From: an uncultured Pelagibacteraceae bacterium
Lineage (GTDB): Bacteria > Pseudomonadota > Alphaproteobacteria > Pelagibacterales > Pelagibacteraceae
Reading direction: 5' to 3'
Length of the DNA stretch: 64,000 nt
Assembly (NCBI GenBank): GCA_902586125.1
Contig: CACIGI010000004.1
Coordinates: 1 to 64,000 of the forward strand
The position numbers and the translations under genes were made by a program. Positions 36,180 through 44,852 of this stretch are shown in pieces. Each line of letters starts with the position of its first letter. Positions within the stretch are counted from its first letter, which is position 1. The notes under the pieces were generated by a model. The model did not search any database. It was not told the DNA's origin and saw only the letters and a program-made list of their open reading frames with translations.

Positions 36180-37049
36180 ATGAGTTGTAATGTTGCTTTC
36201 ATAGGTCTTGGTGTAATGGGCTATCCAATGGCAGGATATATATCAAAAGGCGGTCATAATGTAACTGTTTTTAATCGTACAAAATCAAAAGCAGAAAAAT
36301 GGATTGGAGAATACAAAGGTAAAATGGCTGAAACTCCAGCTGATGCAGCTAAAAATGCTGAATATATTTTTACCTGTGTTGGGAATGACTATGACTTAAG
36401 AGAAGTAACCTTTGGTGACAAAGGAGCTTTTAAAACCATTAGAAAGGGTGCAGTATATATTGATAACACTACAGCATCCGCAACAATTGCTAGAGAAATT
36501 TATGAATACGCAAAAAAAAATGGATTTGGTGCATTAGATGCTCCTGTATCTGGTGGACAAGCTGGAGCAGAGAATGGTGCATTAACAGTTATGATCGGTG
36601 GTGATCAAACTGACTTTGATAAAGCAAAAGATAAAATTGATTGCTTTAGCAAAAAAATGAAATTACTCGGAAAAGCTGGTTGTGGACAATTAGCTAAGAT
36701 GGTTAATCAAATTTGTATAGCGGGACTTGTTCAAGGTTTATCTGAAGGAATAAATTTTGGAATGAAAGCTGGATTAAATATGGAGGATGTAATTGAAGTA
36801 ATTTCAAAAGGTGCAGCTCAGTCTTGGCAAATGGAAAATAGATACAAAACAATGATTGATGATAAGTTTGATTTTGGTTTTGCAGTTGACTGGATGAGAA
36901 AAGACTTAAAGATTGCAATGGATGAAGCAAAAAATAATGGTTCATTGTTGCCTGTTACAGAACTTGTAGATAAGTTTTATGGAGAAGTACAAGGACTAGG
37001 AGGTAATCGTTGGGACACTTCAAGCTTAATTAAAAGATTCAGAAAGTAA
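36180..37049 (+). CDS. 3-hydroxyisobutyrate dehydrogenase family NAD(P)-dependent oxidoreductase
   Basis: Beta-hydroxyacid dehydrogenase of 289 residues. The Rossmann motif 'GLGVMGYPMAGYI' is at residues 9-21, with 'FNRTKSKAEKW' after strand 2; 'APVSGGQAGAENGALTVMIGG' (around 120-140) is the substrate-binding signature, and the catalytic lysine is in 'GQLAKMVNQI' (about 171). The C-terminal half is helical. It could act on 3-hydroxyisobutyrate, tartronate semialdehyde or another beta-hydroxyacid; the reading cannot separate these. It lies 3 bases before a flavin-domain gene on the same strand. Confidence 0.9.
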   Translation: MSCNVAFIGLGVMGYPMAGYISKGGHNVTVFNRTKSKAEKWIGEYKGKMAETPADAAKNAEYIFTCVGNDYDLREVTFGDKGAFKTIRKGAVYIDNTTASATIAREIYEYAKKNGFGALDAPVSGGQAGAENGALTVMIGGDQTDFDKAKDKIDCFSKKMKLLGKAGCGQLAKMVNQICIAGLVQGLSEGINFGMKAGLNMEDVIEVISKGAAQSWQMENRYKTMIDDKFDFGFAVDWMRKDLKIAMDEAKNNGSLLPVTELVDKFYGEVQGLGGNRWDTSSLIKRFRK

Positions 37050-37052
37050 TGT

Positions 37053-37652
37053 ATGCAGCCGGCATACTATGAAAATCTAAAGGAAATTCAAAATAAGTAC
37101 TGGTCTATGCTCGATGATGCTGTGACTAATAGAGCTTCTCCTTTCAGAATTCCTGTCTTTATTTGTACTCACCAAGATGAAGTGGATGGAAGAATTGTTG
37201 TTCTAAGAAAATCAGATAGAGCAAGCAATCTATTACAATTTCATACTGATTTAAGATCACCGAAAGTAGAAATTCTTAAGAAAAATAATAACGCTTCTCT
37301 AGTTTTCTACGATAAGGAAGAAAAGATACAATTAAGAGTAAAAGTTGAGTGCGAAATAAATAATCAAAATTCTACGACAGAAGAATCTTGGAAAAAAACT
37401 CAACATATCAGCAGAAGATGTTATCTAACTGATAATCCTCCAGGAACTGCATCCGAAGATCCAACATCAGGCATGATATCGAAATTAGAAGACTTTGATT
37501 ATACAATGGAACAAAGCGAGGAAGGTTACAAAAACTTTACAGTTATAAAATGTAAAATAAAGTCTATTGAATGGTTATATCTTGCAGCAAAAGGACATCG
37601 AAGAGCTAAGTTTGATTTTAAAAATAACAAAAATAGTTGGTTAGTACCATAA
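37053..37652 (+). CDS. pyridoxamine 5'-phosphate oxidase-like flavin protein
   Basis: 199-residue split-barrel FMN-binding protein. 'GRIVVLRKSDRASNLLQFHTDLRSPKVEILKKNNNASLVFYDKEEKIQLRVKVE' (described, about residues 48-101) contains the FMN phosphate and strand pattern of PNPOx-like proteins, and 'WLYLAAKGHRRAKFDF' is close to the usual end. It lacks the full PNPOx C-terminal dimerisation domain, so I do not call it PdxH. It probably reduces or binds a small ligand through flavin. It appears co-transcribed with the preceding dehydrogenase. Confidence 0.82.
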   Translation: MQPAYYENLKEIQNKYWSMLDDAVTNRASPFRIPVFICTHQDEVDGRIVVLRKSDRASNLLQFHTDLRSPKVEILKKNNNASLVFYDKEEKIQLRVKVECEINNQNSTTEESWKKTQHISRRCYLTDNPPGTASEDPTSGMISKLEDFDYTMEQSEEGYKNFTVIKCKIKSIEWLYLAAKGHRRAKFDFKNNKNSWLVP

Positions 37653-37670
37653 AATAAGTTATAAAATTAA

Positions 37671-38036
37671 ATGGATTTACAAACATCAATCAAAACTTGT
37701 TTTAACAAGTATGCTATTTTTTCAGGGAGAGCATCACGATCTGAATTTTGGTGGTTCTTCTTGTTTGGCATTTTAGGCGGTATCATTGCTGCTATTATTG
37801 ATGTAATGATATTTGGTTATTCAATCGAAGTTACTGGACCAATAGGTTGGATTTTTACAATTGTTATTTTTTTACCTTCATTTGCAGTTGGAGCAAGACG
37901 ACTGCATGATACTGATAAAACTGGATGGTGGCAATTACTATGGATTACTATTATTGGTGGAATAATAGTTATCATATGGCAAGCAACTATGGGTGAAAAA
38001 AAGAAAAATCGATACGGTCCACCTGTTAAAAAATAA
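37671..38036 (+). CDS. DUF805 family membrane protein
   Basis: 121 residues with three to four membrane helices and the family signature 'FSGRASRSEFWWFFLF' near residue 18 and 'GARRLHDTDKTGWW' near 75. Members are widespread inner-membrane proteins of unknown function. It ends with a short basic tail 'MGEKKKNRYGPPVKK'. It is 18 bases after the flavin-protein gene and convergent with the carbonic-anhydrase-like gene. Confidence 0.88.
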   Translation: MDLQTSIKTCFNKYAIFSGRASRSEFWWFFLFGILGGIIAAIIDVMIFGYSIEVTGPIGWIFTIVIFLPSFAVGARRLHDTDKTGWWQLLWITIIGGIIVIIWQATMGEKKKNRYGPPVKK

Positions 38037-38045
38037 TTTAATTTT

Positions 38046-38558
38046 CTAAAAAATTGATTTAGAATATTTTTTCCAATTCTCTTGATAGTGCTTTGTGTTT
38101 TCAAATACTGCTTTCTTTTCCTCTTCAGTAACTTCTCTTACAACTTTACCGGGTGAGCCTATTACCAAAGAGTTATCTGGTATCTCTTTGTTTTCAGTAA
38201 TTAAAGCTTTTGCGCCAATGATACAATTTTTTCCAATCTTAGCGTTATTAAGTATCACTGCACCAATTCCAATTAAACTATTATCTCCTATCGTGCATCC
38301 ATGAAGCATAACCATATGACCTACAGTTACATCTTTGCCAACTTTAATGGGATATCCAGGGTCGGTGTGCAAAACACATCCATCTTGAACATTTGATCCC
38401 TCCCCTATATGAATATTCTCAATATCTCCTCTAAGAGTTGCATTAAACCAAACACTTGTATTTTTTTCTAAAGTCACATCACCTATAACAACCGCATTAG
38501 GCGCTACCCAATTTTCGCCAGAGTTTTTTGGTTTTTTATCTTTTAAATCATAAAACAT
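38046..38558 (-). CDS. gamma-carbonic anhydrase family protein
   Basis: 170-residue left-handed beta-helix protein. The hexapeptide repeats run from about residue 15 to 140, with the metal ligand histidines in '[13 protein letters not shown]' and '[14 protein letters not shown]' as in YrdA/PaaY/CaiE-like gamma-CA homologues. Whether it hydrates CO2 is uncertain for this subfamily. The C-terminus is a long helix '[23 protein letters not shown]', which is common for the trimer. It is divergent from the thioredoxin-like gene with a 20-base gap. Confidence 0.88.
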   Translation of the reverse strand: MFYDLKDKKPKNSGENWVAPNAVVIGDVTLEKNTSVWFNATLRGDIENIHIGEGSNVQDGCVLHTDPGYPIKVGKDVTVGHMVMLHGCTIGDNSLIGIGAVILNNAKIGKNCIIGAKALITENKEIPDNSLVIGSPGKVVREVTEEEKKAVFENTKHYQENWKKYSKSIF

Positions 38559-38578
38559 AATTTATATATTATTACATT

Positions 38579-39133
38579 ATGCCAATACAAACTCCAATAT
38601 GTGATTTCGGTCAAAAGGCACAAGACTTTAAGCTTAAATCAACTGATAATAAAATTTTATCTTTAAAAGATGTGAAAGGTGAAAATGGCACCTTAATAAT
38701 GTTTATATGTAATCATTGTCCATATGTTAAGGCAGTTACAAAAGATATTACTGAGGATACCAAAAAATTGAAAGATTTAGGAATTAATGCTGTAGCAATC
38801 TGTGCAAATGATGCTGAGAATTATCCAGAAGACTCGTTTGAAAATATGATTGAATTTGCAAAAAAAAATCAATTCAATTTTCCATATTTAGTTGATGAAA
38901 CACAAGAAATAGCCAGAGCTTATGATGCTGTATGTACTCCCGATTTTTTTGGGTACAACAAAAATTTAGAGCTTCAATATCGAGGTAGATTAAGAGAATT
39001 AAAAAATTTAGTTCCTGTAAGAGATGGTGATAGCGATTTATTTAATGCAATGAAACAAATTGCTGAAACTAGTAAAGGTCCTGAAAATCAAACTCCGAGT
39101 GCTGGCTGTAGTATTAAGTGGAAAAATAGTTAA
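38579..39133 (+). CDS. thioredoxin-like (AhpC/TSA type) protein
   Basis: 184-residue thioredoxin-fold protein with a redox motif 'CNHCPYVKAV' (Cys-Asn-His-Cys near residue 43), preceded by the TlpA/Prx-like 'AQDFKLKSTDNKILSLKDVKGENGTLIMF'. The later 'VCTPDFFGYNKNLELQYRGRL' contains the cis-proline-type loop, and a further Cys occurs near the C-terminus ('AGCSIKW'). There is no signal peptide, so it acts in the cytoplasm. Its TAA shares one base with the ATG of the glycosyltransferase gene. The reductant and partner are unknown. Confidence 0.87.
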   Translation: MPIQTPICDFGQKAQDFKLKSTDNKILSLKDVKGENGTLIMFICNHCPYVKAVTKDITEDTKKLKDLGINAVAICANDAENYPEDSFENMIEFAKKNQFNFPYLVDETQEIARAYDAVCTPDFFGYNKNLELQYRGRLRELKNLVPVRDGDSDLFNAMKQIAETSKGPENQTPSAGCSIKWKNS

Positions 39134-40215
39134 TGTATTTAATCGTTACAAGATCTTTTCCACCAGAGGTGGGTGGTATGCAAAGTTTGATGTGGGGTTT
39201 GGCCAAAGAAATGTCTAAAAACTTTATGATCAAAGTTTTTGCTGATCACTACGAAAATCATAAAGAATTTGACAAAAAAGAAAATTTTTCAATTGAAAGA
39301 GTTGGTGGAATTAAATTTCTAAGAAAAATTAGAAAAGCACAGCTAATTAATGAATGTTTAAAAGAAAGTAAAGTTCAAGGTATTATAGCTGATCATTGGA
39401 AAAGTTTAGAATTAATAGAAACCAATAAAAAGAAGTATTGTTTAATTCATGGAAAAGAAATCAATCACACCAAAGGAAGCTCTTTAAATAAAAGAGCAAA
39501 TAAAGTTTTAAATAGTGTTGAAAAAGTAATAGCAAACTCTGAGTATACAAAAAATTTAGCCATACAAAATGGTGTAGAACAAGAAAAAGTTATTGTGATA
39601 AATCCAGGAATTAGCCCTGCCAAAGAATTAAATAAGACGTCATTAACTAAGGTTGAAAGCTTACTTAAAACAAAATCACCACGTTTAATAACAGTTTCAA
39701 GATTTGATAAAAGAAAAAATCATGAAAAAGTTTTGATGGCTGTAAGAAACTTAAAACAAATTTATCCAAATATTGTTTACATTTGCATTGGCTATGGAGA
39801 GGAAGAACAAAATTTAAAGGATTTGGTTAATGAACTCGGTTTAAATGGGCAAGTTATGTTTTTTAAAGAAATAACTGATGACCTTAAAAATGCTTTAGTA
39901 GCAAAATCAAATATATTTGTCATGCCATCGATAAAATATAAAAGCTCAGTTGAGGGTTTTGGTATAGCTTATATAGAGGCTGCACAATACGGAGTGCCTT
40001 CATTAGGTGGAGCTGATGGAGGTGCAGCAGATGCAATTCAACATGATAAAACTGGATTAATATGTGATGGAAATAATCTAGATGAAATTTATTCATCATT
40101 AAATTCTATGATTGAAAATAAGAAATATTTACATTTTGGTAAAAATGCAAAAGAGCTATCATCCAAATTCGATTGGTCCAATACTTTTGATGAGTATAAG
40201 AAAGTTTTAGTTTAA
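39133..40215 (+). CDS. glycosyltransferase family 4
   Basis: 360-residue GT-B fold enzyme. The N-terminal acceptor lobe starts 'TRSFPPEVGGMQSLMWGLA', which is a typical GT4 glycine-rich loop; the donor lobe has 'LITVSRFDKRKNHEKVLMAV' near 190-210 and the nucleotide-sugar E-x7-E motif 'EGFGIAYIEAAQYGVPSLGG' near 275-294. It probably builds a cell-surface glycan; donor and acceptor are not assignable. It overlaps the upstream thioredoxin-like gene by one base. Confidence 0.88.
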   Translation: MYLIVTRSFPPEVGGMQSLMWGLAKEMSKNFMIKVFADHYENHKEFDKKENFSIERVGGIKFLRKIRKAQLINECLKESKVQGIIADHWKSLELIETNKKKYCLIHGKEINHTKGSSLNKRANKVLNSVEKVIANSEYTKNLAIQNGVEQEKVIVINPGISPAKELNKTSLTKVESLLKTKSPRLITVSRFDKRKNHEKVLMAVRNLKQIYPNIVYICIGYGEEEQNLKDLVNELGLNGQVMFFKEITDDLKNALVAKSNIFVMPSIKYKSSVEGFGIAYIEAAQYGVPSLGGADGGAADAIQHDKTGLICDGNNLDEIYSSLNSMIENKKYLHFGKNAKELSSKFDWSNTFDEYKKVLV

Positions 40216-40220
40216 GATTT

Positions 40221-40239
40221 CTTTTTCGAAAAAGTTTTT
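40221..40239 (+). terminator. possible weak terminator after the GT4 gene
   Basis: The palindrome CTTTTTCGAAAAAG (40221-40234) directly followed by TTTTT lies 5 bases after the glycosyltransferase stop. The stem has only A-T and one or two G-C pairs, so termination strength is doubtful. Confidence 0.3.
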
Positions 40240-40325
40240 AAGATATGCCAAAGAACAATTAGAATTATAGTATAAATTTGGATTTAACCTTAATTTCAAA
40301 ACACAACTTTAGATTAAATATTAAA

Positions 40326-41750
40326 TTATTTACTTAATAATTTTCCAAGAATTCTTACATCTCTAATATTTTCTAGGTCTTTAACTAATTTAATTATTTT
40401 TTTAGATTTTAAAATTGGCCATTTGGCAAATTCTGCACAACCCAAAAATTTATCTGCAACTTCATTATAAGACATTGGTATAGCAGGACTTCCTTTTCCA
40501 AAGTCTCCCCGACCAGAAATTTTTTTTCCATTTTTCAAATAGATATCGATTAAGGTTGTCATTTTATCATAACCTGCAGCCTCAGCAGCTTTATTTTTAT
40601 AGAAATTAACTTTTCTCAGCATTTTTTGTACATCAGATTTATTAATTCTTTTATCTTGATATTCTGGAATATAAGCTCTTTTCTCAATTAATAAAATTGC
40701 CATTGAATATTCCATACTGAATTTTGCCTGAAATTCATTTGTTGGCCGATGGTGTATAAGAGCATTTTGCATATTATGATTTGTTCCTACATCTACTTTC
40801 AAAACTTGATCAGACGTTATGTTGTGTTTTTTAATTAATTCTAACATCTTTGTCATACCTGGATGGGTTAAAGACCCACACGGATGAGGTTTAATTGATA
40901 TGCCTGGCTTTGAGAAGGTCCATGGTCTACCAAGTTTTCCTTTAATAGCTTTAATATCATAGCCACCTCCATGAGCTTGAAAAAAACCCCTTGGAGATTC
41001 TAAAATTTTATCTGTTGATGACCAGCCGTAATCAGATAAATCACAAGCAATTATACCACTCTCTGCCGCTCTTCCAGCGTGCAATGGTTTGGTCATAGTT
41101 CCAAAATTTTCTCTCAATCCAGCGCTTAAAGAGGCAGCGATTCCAATAGATCTTAAAGTTTTATCAAAACTATATTTTCTAATTTTTGAAGCTGCCGCCG
41201 CAGATGCAAATGTTCCACATGTTGCTGTAGAATGAAAACCATGTTGATAGTGTCTTGGAGACATTGCTTCTGAAATTTTACATTCCACATCAACACCGAT
41301 TAAATAGGCATTAAGAAAATCTTTACCATTTATCTTATGAATTTCACCTTCTGCGAATGCACTTGGTAAGCATGGTGCTGTTGGGTGAGTTAACAAGCCA
41401 TATACCCTATCTTTTGCAACAGCTAATTGAGTATCGTCATAATCATCTGAGTGAATACCCACTCCATTTGCCAAGGCAGCAAACTGACTTGGTAATTTCA
41501 TAGTCGAACCAATGACAGTAGCTTTTCCTTTTGCTGAATTTTTCTTTATGTGTTTAAATAAATATTCACCAGTTCTTGCTACAGAACCTGATAATGCTAA
41601 TCCAAATCCATCTAAAATATGTTTTTTTGCTAATTCAATAACATTTTTTGGAATATTTTTATATTTATTTCCATATATAAATTTAGCAACATATTTAGTT
41701 AAATCTTTTCCCTTTTTCGATTTAATATTTGGGGTGAACGCTTTACTCAT
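40326..41750 (-). CDS. MmgE/PrpD family protein (not PrpD proper)
   Basis: 474-residue member of the 2-methylcitrate dehydratase / cis-aconitate decarboxylase superfamily. Features are 'KKHILDGFGLALSGSVARTGEYLF' near residue 45, 'ANGVGIHSDDYDDTQ' near 95, 'GTMTKPLHAGRAAESGIIACDL' near 220 and 'KPHPCGSLTHPGM' near 285. It overlaps tctA by 8 bases, so it belongs to the tricarboxylate transporter operon and likely acts on the imported acid, for example dehydrating, decarboxylating or isomerising it. The genuine prpD is at 16.9-18.5 kb in this window. The substrate is unknown. Confidence 0.85.
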   Translation of the reverse strand: MSKAFTPNIKSKKGKDLTKYVAKFIYGNKYKNIPKNVIELAKKHILDGFGLALSGSVARTGEYLFKHIKKNSAKGKATVIGSTMKLPSQFAALANGVGIHSDDYDDTQLAVAKDRVYGLLTHPTAPCLPSAFAEGEIHKINGKDFLNAYLIGVDVECKISEAMSPRHYQHGFHSTATCGTFASAAAASKIRKYSFDKTLRSIGIAASLSAGLRENFGTMTKPLHAGRAAESGIIACDLSDYGWSSTDKILESPRGFFQAHGGGYDIKAIKGKLGRPWTFSKPGISIKPHPCGSLTHPGMTKMLELIKKHNITSDQVLKVDVGTNHNMQNALIHHRPTNEFQAKFSMEYSMAILLIEKRAYIPEYQDKRINKSDVQKMLRKVNFYKNKAAEAAGYDKMTTLIDIYLKNGKKISGRGDFGKGSPAIPMSYNEVADKFLGCAEFAKWPILKSKKIIKLVKDLENIRDVRILGKLLSK

Positions 41751-43224
41751 CTTTTTTTCCTTTATATATCAAATTTTTTATCGGTCTATAAAATAAACTC
41801 AAAAAAGTTAATCCAAAAAATAATAAACATATTGGTCTTGTGAAAAACATAAAAATATTTTGATCAAAAATTATTATAGATTGAGCTAAAGAATTTTCAA
41901 CTAATTCTCCTAAAACAATACCCATTATAATCGGCGCAGGAGAAAAACCATAACGTCTTAAAAAGAAACCCATTACTCCTGAAATTAGCATAATGTAAAC
42001 ATCAACCATTGATTGGGATAAGCCATATGATCCTACTAAACAAAAAACGAAAACAGATGGCCACAAATAACCCCTAGGTATAAGAGAAATTCTAGAGAAA
42101 ATTTTAGCACCCATAAGTCCAAAAATTAAAAAAATAAAATTAGCTAAAAGCATTCCATAAAAAATTGTGTATAAAAGATCTGGTTGTTGCTCAAAAAGGT
42201 AAGGTCCTGCTCTTAATCCATGAATTTGGAATCCTCCAAGTATTACAGCAGTTGTTGCTGATCCAGGAATTCCAAGAGCAAGTGTTGGTATCATTGCTCC
42301 ACCTGTTGCAGCGTTATTTGCTGACTCAGGTGCAGCAACTCCTTCTATTTCCCCTTTTCCAAAATTTTCTTTATTCTTAGACCATCTTCTAGCCTCATTA
42401 TATCCAATCATTGCACTAACTGTTCCACCTTCAGCTGGTAAAATACCAATAAAAGTTCCAATACCTGATGATCTTAAAATTGATTTACCACAACTTTTAA
42501 ATTCATTTATAGAAGGTAACTTAATTGCCGAAAATTTTATTCTCTCCAACAACAGTTCGCTTTTAGATGCCTGCACCAATATCTCTGACATAGCAAATAA
42601 TCCAATTAAAACTGGAACGAAACTTATTCCTTCAAATAATTCATCAACACCAAAGGTAAATCTTGAAATTCCTGTGGTTAAATGAACACCAATAGTTGCA
42701 ACAAATAATCCTATCAGACCGCCAATTAAATTTTTGACTGGTGATTTAGAACTTATGGAAGCAAGCATTGATAAGCCAAATATAGCTAATGCAAAATATT
42801 CTGGGGGTCCAAATTTATAAGCAATACGAGCAAGTGTTGGAGCAAATGTGATTAAAACCATTAAAGATATAACACCACCAACAACACTTGATACTGCTGC
42901 CATGCCTAATGCTTTTCCAGCTTGTCCTTTTTGAGCCATAGGAAAACCATCGAAAGCTGTAGCTGCTGCAGGTGGAGCTCCTGGCGCATTAATAAGTATT
43001 GCTGTTATTGACCCACCAAATGTACCACCACAATATAAAGCTGCCATTGCTGCAATTGCTTGACTCGGCTCAAGATATATTGTGAAAGGCAATAGCAAGG
43101 CAATCGCCATTCCAGAACTAAGACCAGGTAAAGCTCCAATAAGGACTCCAGTGATAGTCGAGCCCAAGATTAAAGCTAGCGTCTTTGCGTCTAATATTAA
43201 TGAAATGTTAGAAAATATATCCAT
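41743..43224 (-). CDS. tctA: tripartite tricarboxylate transporter, large membrane subunit TctA
   Basis: 493-residue integral membrane protein with about twelve hydrophobic helices. TctA hallmarks: 'GSTITGVLIGALPGLSSGMAIALLLPFT' near residue 20, 'YCGGTFGGSITAILINAPGAPPAAATAFDGFPMAQKG' (described, about 64-100), 'GTFIGILPAEGGTVSAMIGYNEARRWS' near 257, and 'GIPGSATTAVILGGFQIHGLRAGP' near 318. It uses a cation gradient for uptake of the ligand bound by TctC. It overlaps tctB by one base. Confidence 0.95.
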   Translation of the reverse strand: MDIFSNISLILDAKTLALILGSTITGVLIGALPGLSSGMAIALLLPFTIYLEPSQAIAAMAALYCGGTFGGSITAILINAPGAPPAAATAFDGFPMAQKGQAGKALGMAAVSSVVGGVISLMVLITFAPTLARIAYKFGPPEYFALAIFGLSMLASISSKSPVKNLIGGLIGLFVATIGVHLTTGISRFTFGVDELFEGISFVPVLIGLFAMSEILVQASKSELLLERIKFSAIKLPSINEFKSCGKSILRSSGIGTFIGILPAEGGTVSAMIGYNEARRWSKNKENFGKGEIEGVAAPESANNAATGGAMIPTLALGIPGSATTAVILGGFQIHGLRAGPYLFEQQPDLLYTIFYGMLLANFIFLIFGLMGAKIFSRISLIPRGYLWPSVFVFCLVGSYGLSQSMVDVYIMLISGVMGFFLRRYGFSPAPIIMGIVLGELVENSLAQSIIIFDQNIFMFFTRPICLLFFGLTFLSLFYRPIKNLIYKGKKDE

Positions 43225-43688
43225 TAATAAAAATTCCTAATTATAAAATCCTCTAGAATTCCTTGTGGAAACTTTAATTGTAGGACTAAGGTAAAAAAAA
43301 CAAATACAAATATCGTCATGGAAAGTGAATATAGAGTAATTTTTACATAATCTTTCCTTTGCCAAAGAATTGGCGTGATTAAAGTAAAAAGAAATACAGA
43401 TATTAAAAAACCTAATTTATCAGCAATCAAAACTATAAACAAGGTATATCCAAAAGTAATAAACGCATTTCCTTTAATGATATTTTTATTTTCTGATTTA
43501 AGTGATTTGTTTTGATAAATCTGAAAAAAACACAAAAAAATTATAAGCGAAAAAATTAACCTTGGCATCATTGTGGGTTGCATACCTTGTGCTAAAATTT
43601 CAGGAACTTCATCAAATGTAAATGTATAACCGAAAAGTATTAACGAAATAAATATTATTACGCCTAAGATTTTAATATCTTTTATCAT
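43224..43688 (-). CDS. tctB: tripartite tricarboxylate transporter, small membrane subunit TctB
   Basis: 154 residues with four predicted membrane helices and the TctB-like 'MQPTMMPRLIFSLIIFLC' segment near 36. TctB partners with TctA. Its ATG comes 10 bases after a 9-pair stem-loop, and no Shine-Dalgarno is seen in those bases, as for dctQ and the ABC permease in this window. Confidence 0.88.
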   Translation of the reverse strand: MIKDIKILGVIIFISLILFGYTFTFDEVPEILAQGMQPTMMPRLIFSLIIFLCFFQIYQNKSLKSENKNIIKGNAFITFGYTLFIVLIADKLGFLISVFLFTLITPILWQRKDYVKITLYSLSMTIFVFVFFTLVLQLKFPQGILEDFIIRNFY

Positions 43689-43698
43689 TAGAAAATAT

Positions 43699-43723
43699 CA
43701 ACGGGAGCTGAACACTCCCGTTG
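43699..43723 (-). promoter_or_regulatory. stem-loop between tctC and tctB
   Basis: CAACGGGAG and CTCCCGTTG pair perfectly (9 pairs) around the 7-nt loop. On the coding strand it begins 13 nt after the tctC stop and ends 10 nt before the tctB ATG. No T run follows, so termination is unlikely; RNA 3'-end protection or processing is more plausible. Confidence 0.75.
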
Positions 43724-43736
43724 AATATGAATGTAG

Positions 43737-44714
43737 CTATTTAGCTAAACCTAAACTTACTAAAGCTGCTCTTGCTTCTTTGTAAATTGATTTAATTTCA
43801 GTGTCCCAAGCTTTCGAGCCAGCAACACTAGATGAATCTAAACCTGCACCTTGTAAATAGTTTTGATATACTGGGTGCTTCATAGCTTTTAGAAATCCTT
43901 TTTCAAGTTTATCAATTGCACTTTGAGGTGTACCTTTTAATACAACAACCCCTCTAACAGTTGCAAAAGATGCATTGATACCTTTTTCTTTTAAAGTAGG
44001 AGTATCAGGGAGTGCAGCCATTCTTTGATCTGCCATAACAGCTAATACTCTTAATTCTCCAGCATCAAGTTGATCCTTACCTTCATCTAGGTTAAGACCT
44101 GCAGCTTCAATTTGATTTCCTACCAAACTTGTCATAATTGCTCCACCACCCTCAAAAGGTACAAAAGCAATTTTAGTTTTTGCCTCTCTTGCAAAAATTA
44201 AACCTGAAATATGGTCAACGCTTCCAACATTTGTTCCGCCGTATTTAATAGGTTTTTTATTTCCAGCTTTAATCAAATCCTCAATTGTTTTGTAAGGACT
44301 TTTAGCGTTTACGAAAATAACAATTGGATCAACTGTAGTTCTGGCAACTCCAACAAAATCATCTATTGTCAATGCCGCCTCACCCCTCGCCATTCTAAAT
44401 AAATGAGTAGGTGTAATAGCTAAAACTGTATGACCGTCTTTTGGCTTAGATTTAACATATGCCATGGCTTTGTTTCCACTATCTCCCTTTTTTGGAGTTA
44501 TATAAGCATTATTTTTAAGATTTTTTCTTGTTCGAATTAATAACATTCTTGCTGTAGTGTCAGTACCTCCACCTAAACCAGCATGAGTTACAACCTCAAT
44601 TGGTTTTGACGGAAATTCTGCAGCTACTGCAACAGTTGCAACTTGTCCCATACCTACAAAAGAAGTAACTACTATCGCGAAGCATAAGAAAATACTTTGT
44701 ATTTTTTTGATCAT
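43737..44714 (-). CDS. tctC: tripartite tricarboxylate transporter substrate-binding protein TctC
   Basis: 325-residue periplasmic receptor of the BugT/TctC family. A long signal peptide (residues 1-32, 'MIKKIQSIFLCFAIVVTSF...') ends with 'VAVAAEFPSKPIEVVTHAGLGGGTDTTARML', where the family loop 'GGGTDTTAR' binds the ligand carboxylate. 'YGGTNVGSVDHISGL' and 'FVPFEGGGAIMTSLVGNQIEAA' are typical. GAGGG lies six bases before the ATG. First gene of tctC-tctB-tctA-mmgE/prpD. The ligand is probably a di- or tricarboxylate, but Bug proteins are diverse. Confidence 0.93.
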   Translation of the reverse strand: MIKKIQSIFLCFAIVVTSFVGMGQVATVAVAAEFPSKPIEVVTHAGLGGGTDTTARMLLIRTRKNLKNNAYITPKKGDSGNKAMAYVKSKPKDGHTVLAITPTHLFRMARGEAALTIDDFVGVARTTVDPIVIFVNAKSPYKTIEDLIKAGNKKPIKYGGTNVGSVDHISGLIFAREAKTKIAFVPFEGGGAIMTSLVGNQIEAAGLNLDEGKDQLDAGELRVLAVMADQRMAALPDTPTLKEKGINASFATVRGVVVLKGTPQSAIDKLEKGFLKAMKHPVYQNYLQGAGLDSSSVAGSKAWDTEIKSIYKEARAALVSLGLAK

Positions 44715-44746
44715 TTTTATCCCTCTAATTAATTAATATATTCAAA

Positions 44747-44774
44747 ATTAACCTTAAATAGAAACTCGAGTCAA
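44747..44774 (-). promoter_or_regulatory. possible promoter of the tctC operon
   Basis: On the minus strand TTGACT (44774-44769) with a 16-base spacer to GTTAAT (44752-44747), 4 of 6 matches to the -10 consensus. The -35 is the same TTGACTC as in the dctP promoter. It lies in the 138-base region shared with the divergent AbrB-type gene, which otherwise shows only AT-rich sequence. Confidence 0.4.
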
Positions 44775-44852
44775 TATGCAATATGAATAAAAAAAATTGT
44801 CGGTAATTAAAGTCTATTTTTTTAACTTATTTAATATAAACACTAATCATTA

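Noticed and set aside
43699-43723. tctC-tctB hairpin as an intrinsic terminator
   Set aside because: No T run follows it and tctB starts ten bases later; message protection or processing fits better.
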